The notes below the pieces were generated by a model. It was not told the origin of the DNA, did not search any database, and worked only from the letters and a program-made list of their open reading frames with translations. From Paenibacillus radicibacter (GTDB taxonomy: Bacteria > Bacillota > Bacilli > Paenibacillales > NBRC-103111), in NCBI RefSeq assembly GCF_024721995.1, contig NZ_JANQBC010000007.1:1-64000 (forward strand): a stretch of 64,000 nucleotides of DNA, in the 5' to 3' direction. Shown here in pieces: positions 16,933 through 28,933 of the stretch (position 1 is its first letter; the number at the start of each line of letters is the position of its first letter). Position numbers and translations under genes: made by a program.

Positions 16933-17453
16933 CCTACAATGGAGAAATCATCGATTTCATTGAGTTGAATCAAGTAGACTTTCTTTTCATCAACATGATA
17001 GATCGTGATGTTCTGTTGCTCTGGATCGTAATTCAAGATTCGGCAAGGAATACTTAGCTTAACGCCTTTTTCTTTAATAACTGAAAAACGAACTAAGGTA
17101 TTACTTTTCTTGAGTTGATCCATTTGATTAATGATCGATGTATGCTGTTCTTCGTTGCATGGTTTAGTTGCAACGGTTTTGGTGATAGTCGTGGTTGGTT
17201 TTGAAATAGGCAGCGCTGTATAGGTGTTGTTCTGTGGACGATTTTGCTCTACCAGATTGCCAATTTTGATCCCAGAAATTACTTTGTAATCGTTCACACA
17301 TTCAGCTTGATTTAAGATGTGCAGTAACTTTTCAACAGCGATGTGGTTGTTTGGTGCGTCTAGTAAAATCTCAACAGAAAATAGATGGAGTGATTTTGAT
17401 TGTTCATTGTTAGTTGGTTCCATATCCTCATACAACATCCTTTTATATAACAT
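16929..17453 (-). CDS. Unknown protein with a variable middle linker
   Basis: Up to 174 residues. An N-terminal alpha/beta segment (~20-65) is followed by a Thr-rich, low-complexity linker (~70-100) and a strand-rich C-terminal part (~115-174) that could be a PilZ- or Sm-like barrel. The PilZ idea is weak: the RxxxR and DxSxxG signatures are not seen. The start is uncertain; ATG codons at 17453, 17438 and 17423 are in frame and none has an ideal site. It is a single gene facing the GGDEF-EAL gene across a shared terminator. Confidence 0.55.
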   Translation of the reverse strand: MLYKRMLYEDMEPTNNEQSKSLHLFSVEILLDAPNNHIAVEKLLHILNQAECVNDYKVISGIKIGNLVEQNRPQNNTYTALPISKPTTTITKTVATKPCNEEQHTSIINQMDQLKKSNTLVRFSVIKEKGVKLSIPCRILNYDPEQQNITIYHVDEKKVYLIQLNEIDDFSIVG

Positions 17454-17586
17454 TTATCTTTAGTACATCTACTATAACATGACAATGGAACTATATGTGC
17501 AAAATAACTAAGACTTTAGTAGCAATTTAACCGTTTGAATTCGACAAGCATATAATGCACTGAAACTGCTCGAAAGGAAGTGGTAT

Positions 17587-17904
17587 ATGATGGTCCATAT
17601 GGAGCCTCTTGAGTTTGACGGACACACCGCGATCGCAATCGAAGTTCAGTTACCGAAAACCACCTTGCTTGCCGTGACAACGCGCACGGGCTATATCATG
17701 TGTGGTGCACTAGATGTTGGATTGTTAAATGCAAAGTTAAAGGATCGACATATTCGCGCAGGTAGAGCAGTAGGTGTTCGCACCATCGAAGATCTGCTTA
17801 ATGCGCCACTTGAGTCGGTCACTTATGCAGCAGAAGAGCTCGGAATAACGTCAGGTACAATCGGGCGTGATGCTATCAAGATACTTCTGGCAACTGAAAA
17901 TTAA
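17587..17904 (+). CDS. yunC: YunC family protein (DUF1805)
   Basis: 105 residues. DUF1805 pattern: VQLPKTTLLAVTTRTGYIMCGALDVGLLN, then RHIRAGRAVGVRTIEDLL. Function unknown. AAAGGAAG precedes a double ATG. In B. subtilis yunC neighbours yunD; here yunD lies about 11 kb away on the same strand. Confidence 0.9.
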   Translation: MMVHMEPLEFDGHTAIAIEVQLPKTTLLAVTTRTGYIMCGALDVGLLNAKLKDRHIRAGRAVGVRTIEDLLNAPLESVTYAAEELGITSGTIGRDAIKILLATEN

Positions 17905-17930
17905 TTAGAAATTGATCACATGTAAGAAAT

Positions 17931-17995
17931 AGCGCCTAATCCCTGTAATCTGGTCAAGTGCTCCAGAATGTTTACAGCCGATCTAGGCGCTTTTG
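17931..17995. terminator. Terminator between yunC and mtnA
   Basis: The arms AGCGCCTA and TAGGCGCT enclose a second stem (CTGTAA with TTACAG) and are followed by TTTTGTT. It lies between convergent genes and can serve both. Confidence 0.7.
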
Positions 17996-18009
17996 TTAGG
18001 TTTATTCAA

Positions 18010-19089
18010 TTAATTAAAAAGTGCTGCTAGCCCATTTAAGTAAGGTTCACGAATGATACCTTTTTCCGTAATAATCGCTGTGACGTATTCGTGTGGCGTA
18101 ACATCAAACGCAGGGTTGAATACTTTAACCCCAAGAGGCGCTGTCCGCTTACCGAAACCTTCTGTAATTTCTTCATCTGGACGCTCTTCGATCGGAATGT
18201 CTTGACCGGTCTTCGTGTTAAGATCAATCGTTGACAGTGGACAAGCCACATAGAATGGAATGCCATGTGCTTTAGCAAGTACAGCTACAGAGTACGTACC
18301 GATCTTGTTAGCAAAATCACCATTGGCAGCCACTCGGTCTGCACCGACAATAACCGCTTGAATCCAGCCCTTGGACATCACAGCACCTGCCATGTTGTCA
18401 CAGATCAGCGTCACATCAACACCTGCTTGTTGCAGCTCAAATGCAGTAAGACGCGCACCTTGAAGGACAGGACGTGTTTCGTCTGCATACACTTTAAGTT
18501 TCCAACCTTTTTCATGAGCAAGGTAGAATGGAGCGAGTGCTGTGCCGTACTTCGCAGTCGCAAGACCACCGGCATTACAGTGTGTAAGAACACCCATGCC
18601 ATCTTCAAATAGCTCAAGGGCATACTCTCCGATTTTACGGTTCGTCTCTTCATCTTCCTTATGAATCGCAATCGCTTCAGCAAGCAATGCATCAAGTAGA
18701 TCGGATGTGGAAGTACCTGATTCGTGCAATGTCGTTGCGTGAGCTTTCATGCGATCTAGTGCCCAGAACAAGTTCACTGCAGTTGGTCTGGAAGTTGCCA
18801 GATATTCAATAACCTGGGTAATATTTTGATAAAATGCTTCGCGATCTTGTTGTCCTTGATTTGCTGCTACATAATTCTGCCCGCCGAGATAGACGCCATA
18901 TGCTGCTGCAATACCGATAGCTGGAGCACCACGTACTTTCAAATGACGAATCGCTTCCCATACTTCTATAGCTGTTGTAAGAGGTAGGTAGATGATTTCT
19001 TCAGGGAGTAGACGCTGATCTAATAAATCCAGCTTATCACCAGTCCAAATCAATGATTGCAATGCTGTGTCTGTTTGTGTAGTTGTCAT
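18010..19089 (-). CDS. mtnA: Methylthioribose-1-phosphate isomerase
   Basis: 359 residues, the full size for MtnA. It shows the eIF2B-like fold with [14 protein letters not shown], the active-site cysteine in [17 protein letters not shown] and the aspartate in [19 protein letters not shown]. It converts MTR-1-phosphate to MTRu-1-phosphate in the methionine salvage pathway. It is second in a two-gene operon after mtnK, with a 27-base gap and an AGGAGA site. Confidence 0.96.
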   Translation of the reverse strand: MTTTQTDTALQSLIWTGDKLDLLDQRLLPEEIIYLPLTTAIEVWEAIRHLKVRGAPAIGIAAAYGVYLGGQNYVAANQGQQDREAFYQNITQVIEYLATSRPTAVNLFWALDRMKAHATTLHESGTSTSDLLDALLAEAIAIHKEDEETNRKIGEYALELFEDGMGVLTHCNAGGLATAKYGTALAPFYLAHEKGWKLKVYADETRPVLQGARLTAFELQQAGVDVTLICDNMAGAVMSKGWIQAVIVGADRVAANGDFANKIGTYSVAVLAKAHGIPFYVACPLSTIDLNTKTGQDIPIEERPDEEITEGFGKRTAPLGVKVFNPAFDVTPHEYVTAIITEKGIIREPYLNGLAALFN

Positions 19090-19116
19090 CGTATGATTCT
19101 CCTTTGTGTCCGCACC

Positions 19117-20340
19117 TTAACTGACGGCTTCTTCTAATATCATGCATTTTAATGCAAGGTCGATCAGATCGTCAATGGAAGCAGCCTGTCGGTTGAGTAG
19201 AATTAGCTGCTGCCCAAGATGAAGCGCGATACGCTGCGCGCGCTCTCTTGTATCAAGATTTTCAATCTGATCAATGTCTGCGACATGGGCTAGGCCGATT
19301 ACCCTGCGAACCATCTTGCATCCTGTAAATCCGACGGTATCACGTAATAACTGCTGCATGTAGAAATCTTGGTAGCCTGTTGTTTTCGCGATACGATCCA
19401 CACAATGCTCATTCCAAAGCGCTCTGAACTCACGATTAAATACATTCCACACCTCTGTAAGCGTATTTAATAGGTAGTTACGGTAGTCTTGGCAAGCTTC
19501 GGGACTCTCGCTCCAAGCTTCTTGTGCAGCGTAATTGAGGAGCAAGTTGGCAAATACTGCACCGATATCAAAGCCCATTGGACCATAGTAAGCAAATTCA
19601 GGATCAATAACTTTCGTCGATTCAGGTGTTACAAAAATACTTCCTGTGTGCAAATCGCCATGCAATAACGCTTGAGCAGATGTAAGGAACTTTTGACGTA
19701 ATATTGCGACTTCGAGGTGTAAATTAACATTATTGTGTAATCGATCAACCACATCCTGCAAATGCGCTTCGTAATTGTTCGTATCTGCATCTGTATAGGG
19801 AGCTTCAAAGATTAAATCTTCTGTTATTTTACACAAATCAGGATTGATAAAGTTCTCGACTTGACGCTTCTTGTCTTGCTGGTTCATACCAAGGTCGGAT
19901 GTGTAGAATAATGTGCGAGCAAGGAATGTTCCGATGTCTTCAGCAAATCGTGGGTAACGCACGGTTTGCATTAATCCTTTTCGCATAATGATATGATCGC
20001 TAAGGTCTTCCATCGCAGTGACAGCAAGATTAGGATCATACGCATATACCTCAGGAACAAGTGTTGGACATACCTGTGCTTGTGCAATTAATGCTTCGCT
20101 TTCGATACGTGCACGATCAAGGGTCAACGGCCAAGATTCACCTACAACTTTGGCATACGGCAGTGCTTGTTTAATAATTACACCTTTGGCTGATTTTGTG
20201 TCAGTTATGTGAAATACTAAATTTAAATTACCGTCTCCGATCTCGTGACAGGTCAGCTGTGCATCGTTATCAAAAATGTTTGGCAAATTTTTGGCGTAGG
20301 TAATGGCATCAAGCTCGGATAAAGGGTGGTATTGAGTCAA
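19117..20340 (-). CDS. mtnK: Methylthioribose kinase
   Basis: 407 residues. It has the APH/choline-kinase fold: an N-terminal nucleotide-binding part (GDGNLNLVFHI), catalytic loop LLHGDLHTGSIFV and metal-binding VIDPEFAYYGPMGFDIG. It phosphorylates methylthioribose and feeds MtnA. In B. subtilis mtnKA is controlled by a SAM (S-box) riboswitch; here the promoter at 20384-20412 leaves a leader of only about 40 bases, too short for one. Confidence 0.96.
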   Translation of the reverse strand: MTQYHPLSELDAITYAKNLPNIFDNDAQLTCHEIGDGNLNLVFHITDTKSAKGVIIKQALPYAKVVGESWPLTLDRARIESEALIAQAQVCPTLVPEVYAYDPNLAVTAMEDLSDHIIMRKGLMQTVRYPRFAEDIGTFLARTLFYTSDLGMNQQDKKRQVENFINPDLCKITEDLIFEAPYTDADTNNYEAHLQDVVDRLHNNVNLHLEVAILRQKFLTSAQALLHGDLHTGSIFVTPESTKVIDPEFAYYGPMGFDIGAVFANLLLNYAAQEAWSESPEACQDYRNYLLNTLTEVWNVFNREFRALWNEHCVDRIAKTTGYQDFYMQQLLRDTVGFTGCKMVRRVIGLAHVADIDQIENLDTRERAQRIALHLGQQLILLNRQAASIDDLIDLALKCMILEEAVS

Positions 20341-20383
20341 TTCTTGTTCCTCCTATCTAACTTAAAGAAATGATTTAAATCAT

Positions 20384-20412
20384 AGTATAGATTAAAAATG
20401 CGATGCTGTCAT
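20384..20412 (-). promoter_or_regulatory. Promoter of mtnK-mtnA
   Basis: On the minus strand ATGACA and TATACT are separated by 17 bases, each one base off the sigma-A consensus. The start would lie near 20377, leaving a short leader with the AGGAGG site of mtnK. Confidence 0.55.
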
Positions 20413-20442
20413 TTGCTATGAAGTGGAGTCGACAAGTATAAT
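20413..20442 (+). promoter_or_regulatory. Promoter of the DUF1802 gene
   Basis: TTGCTA and a perfect TATAAT are 18 bases apart, about 60 bases before the DUF1802 start. It is back-to-back with the mtnK promoter. Confidence 0.5.
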
Positions 20443-20501
20443 AGAGATTGCATGATTCAGGGATAATTTACCCATGGATTGTTTACGCTGGAGGTGGTTG
20501 A

Positions 20502-21083
20502 ATGTTACGACAGATCGCCCTCAAAGAGTGGGCAGTTGTTATTTCCGCTCTTGAGTCGGGAGAGCAAATATGCCTAATGCGCAAAGGCGGTATTGCGGAG
20601 GAAACAAAGGATTTTCAAGTGAAATCGGATAGTTTTTATATGTACCCAACCTATGAGCATCAGCGTAAGTCTTTGCTTAAGCCTGAATTTCAAGATCGGA
20701 TTGAAGAGACATTGTCTGGCTTGCAGATGGAGAAAGTAGAAGTTCAAATTACGAGCGTTGCGAAGCTCGTAAAAGATATTGAAATTACGGATGAAGCTGC
20801 TCTTGAGCGCCTACTGCCGCATCATATCTGGACGGAAGCTTTTGCGGATGAGCGTTTAAGATGGAAACGCACGAAGCCATTGCATGTCTTAATAGTAAGA
20901 GTATACAAGCTAGCGGTTCCGTTTAAATTATCAGTATCGTCTGACTTTCTTGGTTGTAAGTCATGGATTGAGTTCTATCATCATGAGGAAATATCATCAT
21001 TAGATCCTGTACTTTCAGATGAAGTTTTTGCTGAGCAAATGGAAGCAATCGAAGCGGCTTTGTCAAAAATAGGTGAAAAATAA
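20502..21083 (+). CDS. DUF1802 family protein
   Basis: 193 residues. It begins LKEWAVVISALESGEQICLMRKGGI, the DUF1802 hallmark, followed by YPTYEHQR and, near the C-terminus, SWIEF. Soluble, function unknown. GGAGGTGG precedes the ATG. It is a single gene; the suf promoter follows within 45 bases. Confidence 0.85.
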   Translation: MLRQIALKEWAVVISALESGEQICLMRKGGIAEETKDFQVKSDSFYMYPTYEHQRKSLLKPEFQDRIEETLSGLQMEKVEVQITSVAKLVKDIEITDEAALERLLPHHIWTEAFADERLRWKRTKPLHVLIVRVYKLAVPFKLSVSSDFLGCKSWIEFYHHEEISSLDPVLSDEVFAEQMEAIEAALSKIGEK

Positions 21084-21126
21084 CGTTTATTGCTTTACGT
21101 CTTGGATATATAATATTATTTAGAGG

Positions 21127-21163
21127 TTGAGAATCATTGAGAATCACTTTATAATGATTATCA
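21127..21163 (+). promoter_or_regulatory. suf promoter with overlapping Fur/PerR-like box
   Basis: TTGAGA at 21127 and TATAAT at 21150 are 17 bases apart, a good sigma-A promoter. TTATAATGATTATCA (21149-21163), covering the -10, is a 7-1-7 dyad midway between the PerR consensus (TTATAATnATTATAA) and the Fur consensus (TGATAATnATTATCA). Repeated GAGAATCA units upstream add to the Fur-like look. Repression by an iron- or peroxide-sensing Fur-family protein is likely. Confidence 0.65.
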
Positions 21164-21199
21164 AATAACATTAATTTAAAAAGCTGGAGGTTTACACAA

Positions 21200-22033
21200 A
21201 TGGGAAAAGCACCCACATTAACGATAGAAGGCCTTAAAGCAACAATTGAAGGAAAAGAAATTCTTAAAGGTTTAAACATAGAAGTAAAAGGCGGAGAGAT
21301 TCATGCCATCATGGGTCCTAACGGAACAGGTAAAAGTACGCTTGCTTCCACGCTAATGGGTCACCCGAAATACGAAGTAACTGAAGGTTCTATTACTTTG
21401 AACGGTGAAGACGTGCTAGAAATGGCAGTAGATGAAAGAGCTCGCGCTGGTCTATTCCTAGCGATGCAATACCCAAGTGAAATTACAGGTGTAACGAATG
21501 CGGACTTCTTGCGTTCTGCAATTAATGCACGCCGCGAAGAAGGCAGCGAAATTTCCTTGATCAAGTTCATCCGTCAAATGGAAGCGAAGATGAAAGAACT
21601 TGAGATGAACGGCGAGTTCATGCACCGTTACCTGAATGAAGGTTTCTCTGGTGGTGAGAAGAAGCGTAATGAGATTCTGCAAATGATGCTTCTTGAGCCA
21701 AGCGTAGTTATTCTGGATGAGATTGACTCCGGTCTAGATATCGATGCACTTCGTATCGTTGCTAATGGTGTAAACGCAATGCGCAGTGAAGACCGTGCAT
21801 TCTTGATCATCACGCACTACCAACGTTTGCTTGACTACATTACACCAGATCACGTACACGTAATGATGCAAGGTCGCATCGTGAAATCCGGTGGTCCTGA
21901 GCTTGCACAACGTCTTGAAAAAGAAGGTTACGACTGGATTAAAGAAGAGCTTGGAATCGAAGACGAAACAGTTGGACAAGACGAAGAAGAATTCAAAGTA
22001 CCAATGAACACAACAGCACCGAAGTACAGTTAA
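21200..22033 (+). CDS. sufC: Fe-S cluster assembly ATPase SufC
   Basis: 277 residues. ABC ATPase with Walker A GPNGTGKST, signature FSGGEKKR and Walker B VVILDEIDSGLD. It powers the SufBCD scaffold for Fe-S cluster assembly. It is about 15 residues longer than most SufC; the extra is an acidic tail ending in KVPMNTTAPKYS, of unknown role. First gene of the suf operon, with a GGAGG site. Confidence 0.97.
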   Translation: MGKAPTLTIEGLKATIEGKEILKGLNIEVKGGEIHAIMGPNGTGKSTLASTLMGHPKYEVTEGSITLNGEDVLEMAVDERARAGLFLAMQYPSEITGVTNADFLRSAINARREEGSEISLIKFIRQMEAKMKELEMNGEFMHRYLNEGFSGGEKKRNEILQMMLLEPSVVILDEIDSGLDIDALRIVANGVNAMRSEDRAFLIITHYQRLLDYITPDHVHVMMQGRIVKSGGPELAQRLEKEGYDWIKEELGIEDETVGQDEEEFKVPMNTTAPKYS

Positions 22034-22049
22034 ATTGGGGGATAAGAAG

Positions 22050-24980
<2,931 letters not shown>

Positions 24981-25031
24981 TAAACAAGCCGAGTAGCGGT
25001 GAATATATTATAATAATAGGAGGTTAAACCG

Positions 25032-26429
25032 ATGGCTAAATCAATGCCCGAAATGGAAGAGTATAAGTACGGTTTTAGAGATGAGCATAAATCGATTTTT
25101 CAGTCTGGTAAGGGATTGACTCGCGAAATCGTTGCAGAAATTTCCGCAATGAAAGGTGAGCCGCAATGGATGCTTGATTTCCGTTTGAAATCATTAGAGC
25201 AATTCTTTGCAATGCCGATGCCTAATTGGGGCGGGGACCTAGATGACCTTGATTTCAACGACATTCAGTATTACGTAAAACCGTCCGAGAAGCAAGGTAA
25301 GACTTGGGAAGAAGTGCCTATCGAGATTAAGGAAACTTTCGATAAGCTTGGTATTCCTGAAGCTGAACAGAAGTTCCTTGCTGGTGTATCCGCTCAGTAC
25401 GAATCTGAGGTTGTATACCACAGCATGCAGAAGGACCTTGAAGATCAAGGTGTTATCTTTACTGATACAGACACGGCTCTTCGTGAGTACCCGGAACTCT
25501 TCAAGAAGTACTTCGGTACTGTAATTCCTCCAACAGACAACAAGTTCGCAGCACTTAACTCTGCGGTATGGTCTGGTGGAAGCTTTATCTATGTTCCTAA
25601 AGGTGTGAAATGTGAAGTTCCGCTTCAAGCTTACTTCCGTATTAACTCCGAGAACATGGGTCAATTCGAACGTACAATGATCGTAACAGATGAAGACAGC
25701 TTCGTTCACTATGTTGAAGGCTGTACAGCTCCTGTATACTCCACTAACTCTTTGCACTCTGCAGTAGTTGAGATCATTTGTAAGAAAAATTCCCGTGCTC
25801 GTTACACAACGATTCAGAACTGGGCACCGAATATCTACAACTTGGTTACGAAGCGTGCAGTTGCTGAAGAGAATGCGACGATGGAATGGGTTGATGGTAA
25901 CATCGGTTCCAAGCTGACAATGAAATACCCAGCAGTAGTCTTGAAAGGTCGCGGCGCTAAAGGTTCCGTACTTTCGATTGCAGTTGCGGGTAAAGATCAG
26001 CACCAAGACGCAGGTGCGAAGATGATTCACTTGGCACCAGATACAACTTCTACAATTGTATCCAAGTCGATTTCCAAGCACGGCGGTAAAGTAACGTACC
26101 GTGGTCTTGCTTCCTTCGGTCGCAACTCTGAAGGTTCGAAATCCAACATCAAGTGTGATACGCTTATCCTAGATAACGAGTCCACTTCCGATACAATTCC
26201 TTACAATGAAATCATGAACGATAACATTACGCTTGAGCACGAAGCGACTGTATCCAAGGTATCTGAAGACCAATTGTTCTACTTGATGAGCCGCGGATTA
26301 ACAGATGCAGAAGCTACGCAAATGATCGTTATGGGCTTCATTGAACCATTCACAAAAGAATTGCCGATGGAATATGCGGTAGAGATGAATAGATTGATTA
26401 AGTTCGAAATGGAAGGCTCTATTGGTTAA
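25032..26429 (+). CDS. sufB: Fe-S cluster scaffold protein SufB
   Basis: 465 residues. SufB pattern: [35 protein letters not shown] with the conserved cysteine, and the C-terminal [13 protein letters not shown]. Core scaffold where clusters are built with SufC and SufD. AATAGGAGG precedes the ATG. Last of the operon in the order sufC-D-S-U-B, as in B. subtilis. Confidence 0.97.
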   Translation: MAKSMPEMEEYKYGFRDEHKSIFQSGKGLTREIVAEISAMKGEPQWMLDFRLKSLEQFFAMPMPNWGGDLDDLDFNDIQYYVKPSEKQGKTWEEVPIEIKETFDKLGIPEAEQKFLAGVSAQYESEVVYHSMQKDLEDQGVIFTDTDTALREYPELFKKYFGTVIPPTDNKFAALNSAVWSGGSFIYVPKGVKCEVPLQAYFRINSENMGQFERTMIVTDEDSFVHYVEGCTAPVYSTNSLHSAVVEIICKKNSRARYTTIQNWAPNIYNLVTKRAVAEENATMEWVDGNIGSKLTMKYPAVVLKGRGAKGSVLSIAVAGKDQHQDAGAKMIHLAPDTTSTIVSKSISKHGGKVTYRGLASFGRNSEGSKSNIKCDTLILDNESTSDTIPYNEIMNDNITLEHEATVSKVSEDQLFYLMSRGLTDAEATQMIVMGFIEPFTKELPMEYAVEMNRLIKFEMEGSIG

Positions 26430-26442
26430 TCCAATTGCCTCT

Positions 26443-26480
26443 AAAAAAAGCGTGTCCGAGTTATTCGGATGCGCTTTTTT
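26443..26480 (+). terminator. Terminator of the suf operon
   Basis: A stem made from AAAAGCG/TCCGA and TCGGA/GCGCTTTT, ending in a T run, directly after sufB. Confidence 0.8.
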
Positions 26481-26516
26481 GTGTGATGATAGTGAATGGT
26501 TGGAGGTTTATTACAT

Positions 26517-26548
26517 TAAAAAAAGCCCTTCCTGAGCGGAAGGGCTTT
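26517..26548 (-). terminator. Terminator of the HD-GYP gene
   Basis: A perfect 11-bp stem (AAAGCCCTTCC with GGAAGGGCTTT) and a 5-base loop, followed on the minus strand by T residues. It lies 5 bases past the HD-GYP stop codon. Confidence 0.85.
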
Positions 26549-26552
26549 CATG

Positions 26553-27650
26553 TTATGCCATATGAATCATCTGAATATCTAAATTACGATTCTGCGTCAA
26601 ATCAATGAATTGATCATTAATCTGAATGAGTGGGCGGAAGAAGTCAGTTTGGTTGATCATGATGATCTTGCCTGTTTCGCCGGACTCCATCGTAATTTTC
26701 TTACCAATAAAGTTCGGAACCATATTCTTAATAAATACTTGAACGACGTTAGGATCAAGTTGTCCGAAGCTCATTCGGTGTAATTCCTTCAGTACGTAGA
26801 GCAAATCTTTTTTCTTCTGGAAAACACGATTGGAGATCATTGCACTATAGATATCAGCTACAGCTACGATGTTGCTGATTGGGTGAATTTCAATAGATTG
26901 CTTGCCATGTGGATAACCTGATCCATCCATACGTTCATGGTGCTCAAGTGCAGAAAGTGCGAGTTCCTCATCCCCCATTGAAGCAAGGATTAACTCATAG
27001 CCATATACTGTGTGGTTCTTCATCTCTGTAAATTCTTCGTCAGTTAGCTTACCAGGTTTAGTCAGTATGTCTTCAGAAATTTTACTTTTACCGATATCAT
27101 GCAAGTATCCCGCTTTACTAATGTGCTTCGCTTCTTTCTCTGACTTACCAAGCCAAGTTGCGAGGAAGTAACAGATGAGACCGACTTGTACACTATGTTG
27201 GAATGTGTAATCATCGTTCGAGTTCAGAGATAGTAGGAGCGACACAACATCCTTCTCCATCTTCACATTCGTAATTAATGGGATGAAGGAAGCATCGGCG
27301 CTGGAAGCATCGAGATGATTATGTAGGCTTGTTTGTTCAAATAAGTCCTTGATACCAGAGATCGCTTCTTCAAATGCGATGGTAGTAAAGTAAGAAGAAT
27401 GATCGGTGAACGTGTTATCGATAATGATCTCAGGAATAACAGGATCATCAATCGCAACCGCAACCTCCTCAATTGGAGAGAATCCAATGCGAGGTTCAAT
27501 ACTTACCATATCAATGTTATGTTTGAGGAGATATGCAATATCATTCGAATTGATCATTGTTTTGGCAGATAATAAGTGAAGACCAAACGAGTTATAAATA
27601 TCTTCGGTTAGTTGATCTCCGATATGCAAATCGAATACTGGAATCCTCAT
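26553..27650 (-). CDS. HD-GYP domain protein, predicted c-di-GMP phosphodiesterase
   Basis: 365 residues. Residues ~1-60 resemble the small N-terminal domain common to this family; the HD-GYP domain holds HDIGK, HHERMDGSGYP and the downstream VAVADIYSAMIS, so metal-binding and GYP signatures are intact. A C-terminal beta segment (IGKKITMESGETGKII) completes it. Expected to hydrolyse c-di-GMP. ATG at 27650 lies 8 bases from AGAAGG. A paralog of the same layout is at 31396-32490. Confidence 0.92.
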   Translation of the reverse strand: MRIPVFDLHIGDQLTEDIYNSFGLHLLSAKTMINSNDIAYLLKHNIDMVSIEPRIGFSPIEEVAVAIDDPVIPEIIIDNTFTDHSSYFTTIAFEEAISGIKDLFEQTSLHNHLDASSADASFIPLITNVKMEKDVVSLLLSLNSNDDYTFQHSVQVGLICYFLATWLGKSEKEAKHISKAGYLHDIGKSKISEDILTKPGKLTDEEFTEMKNHTVYGYELILASMGDEELALSALEHHERMDGSGYPHGKQSIEIHPISNIVAVADIYSAMISNRVFQKKKDLLYVLKELHRMSFGQLDPNVVQVFIKNMVPNFIGKKITMESGETGKIIMINQTDFFRPLIQINDQFIDLTQNRNLDIQMIHMA

Positions 27651-27776
27651 GCGGTTCACCTTCTGTAATTTCTGAATAGTTTTAACAATTTATCACATCT
27701 TCAAGAATACCAGTTCTGTTTGTATCTAGCAATGATATTCTCTTCATTAATAGGTATAAATAAGATTTAGCTTTTG

Positions 27777-28811
27777 CTACATGCCTAAGTATTTCGCATA
27801 CAAGGTTTTTGCTTGAACAATGTCGTCCGTACCTTGTATCATAACTCTTCCATCTGGGAAGATCATCATTCGGATATGCGCACTCGGAGCAAATTTTAAT
27901 AGGAAACGATTGCGCGTTGTATCACCAAGAGCCTGCAATTTCTGTTCGAGTTGCTCAAGGGAGAGCGATGTAGCTTGAACAGGGTGAATCTGAACAGAGT
28001 CGCGACCACAAAGTGTCTGAATCCATTCTTCATCTAATACGGCATCTAAATACTCATAATCATGTTTACCACAAGCGGGACAATCGACTTTGCGAGCTTT
28101 GGAAACATCAATACTGCTATAATGGTTTTCCCACAAGTCCCATTGATTCATTCTGCCTTGCAGATGGTCACGATCACCAATTAGAAGTTTCATTGCTTCT
28201 GTCGCTTGAAAAGAGGCCACAACATGAATGATCGTACCAATAACTCCAGCGGTGTCACAAGTATCTGTTGTGCCAAGTGCGGGAGCACTATGGAACAAAC
28301 ATCTGAGGCAAGGTGTCTGATCTGGAATGATGGTATAAGAGACTCCTCGAGAGGAAACGGCCCCACCATATATCCAAGGAATCTGATGTTTGATTGCAAC
28401 ATCGTTGATTAGGAATCGCACGGTAAAATTATCTGTTCCATCTAAGATGAGATCAACATTGCTAAGTAATTGCTCAGCATTCGCACTATTGAGATCAGCG
28501 ATGTGTGGTTCAATTTCTACAAGGGAGTTAATGAGGCGAAGCTTACTTGCGGCAGCGATTGCTTTGGGTGTATGTAAATTAGCATCTTCTTCGTCATAGA
28601 GTATTTGCCGTTGTAAATTGCTTTCTTCTACAAAGTCTCGATCAATGATACGAATAAATCCTACACCTGAACGAACCATATGATTGGCTAAGACGGTTCC
28701 TAGTGCACCTAAACCGACAATGGCAACACGAGAGTTGATTAATTGTTGTTGACCTGCCTCACCGATAGGCTGAAACCGAGTATGGCGCGAATAACGGGAC
28801 GGAATTTCCAT
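27777..28811 (-). CDS. ThiF/MoeB-type adenylyltransferase
   Basis: 344 residues. E1-like fold: VAIVGLGALGTVLA nucleotide loop, DRDFVEESNLQRQ, DGTDNFTVRFLIND, zinc cysteines in CLRC and CPAC, and the cysteine in DTCDTAGVIG. It would adenylate the C-terminus of a ThiS- or MoaD-like sulfur carrier in thiamin or molybdopterin synthesis. No ThiS, ThiG or MoaD gene is next to it, so the pathway cannot be assigned here. The C-terminal ~90 residues form an extra small domain. Confidence 0.88.
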   Translation of the reverse strand: MEIPSRYSRHTRFQPIGEAGQQQLINSRVAIVGLGALGTVLANHMVRSGVGFIRIIDRDFVEESNLQRQILYDEEDANLHTPKAIAAASKLRLINSLVEIEPHIADLNSANAEQLLSNVDLILDGTDNFTVRFLINDVAIKHQIPWIYGGAVSSRGVSYTIIPDQTPCLRCLFHSAPALGTTDTCDTAGVIGTIIHVVASFQATEAMKLLIGDRDHLQGRMNQWDLWENHYSSIDVSKARKVDCPACGKHDYEYLDAVLDEEWIQTLCGRDSVQIHPVQATSLSLEQLEQKLQALGDTTRNRFLLKFAPSAHIRMMIFPDGRVMIQGTDDIVQAKTLYAKYLGM

Positions 28812-28933
28812 GTGTGCAAGCTCCTTTTGCGATCTAAATCTTGCATATTTGAAGTCATTTCAGCATAACACAATTAGAAGCATAATGGATATGGAGATGG
28901 TATAATTAGCCTAGATTTACGGAGGTGATAGTC

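Noticed and set aside
20341-20501. Looked for an S-box (SAM) riboswitch before mtnK
   Set aside because: None of the conserved core elements is present and the leader is too short; reported instead as an absence.
25239-26081. A 280-codon open frame antisense to sufB
   Set aside because: sufB is complete and highly conserved on the plus strand; the antisense frame has no ribosome-binding site, many Cys and no recognisable domain.
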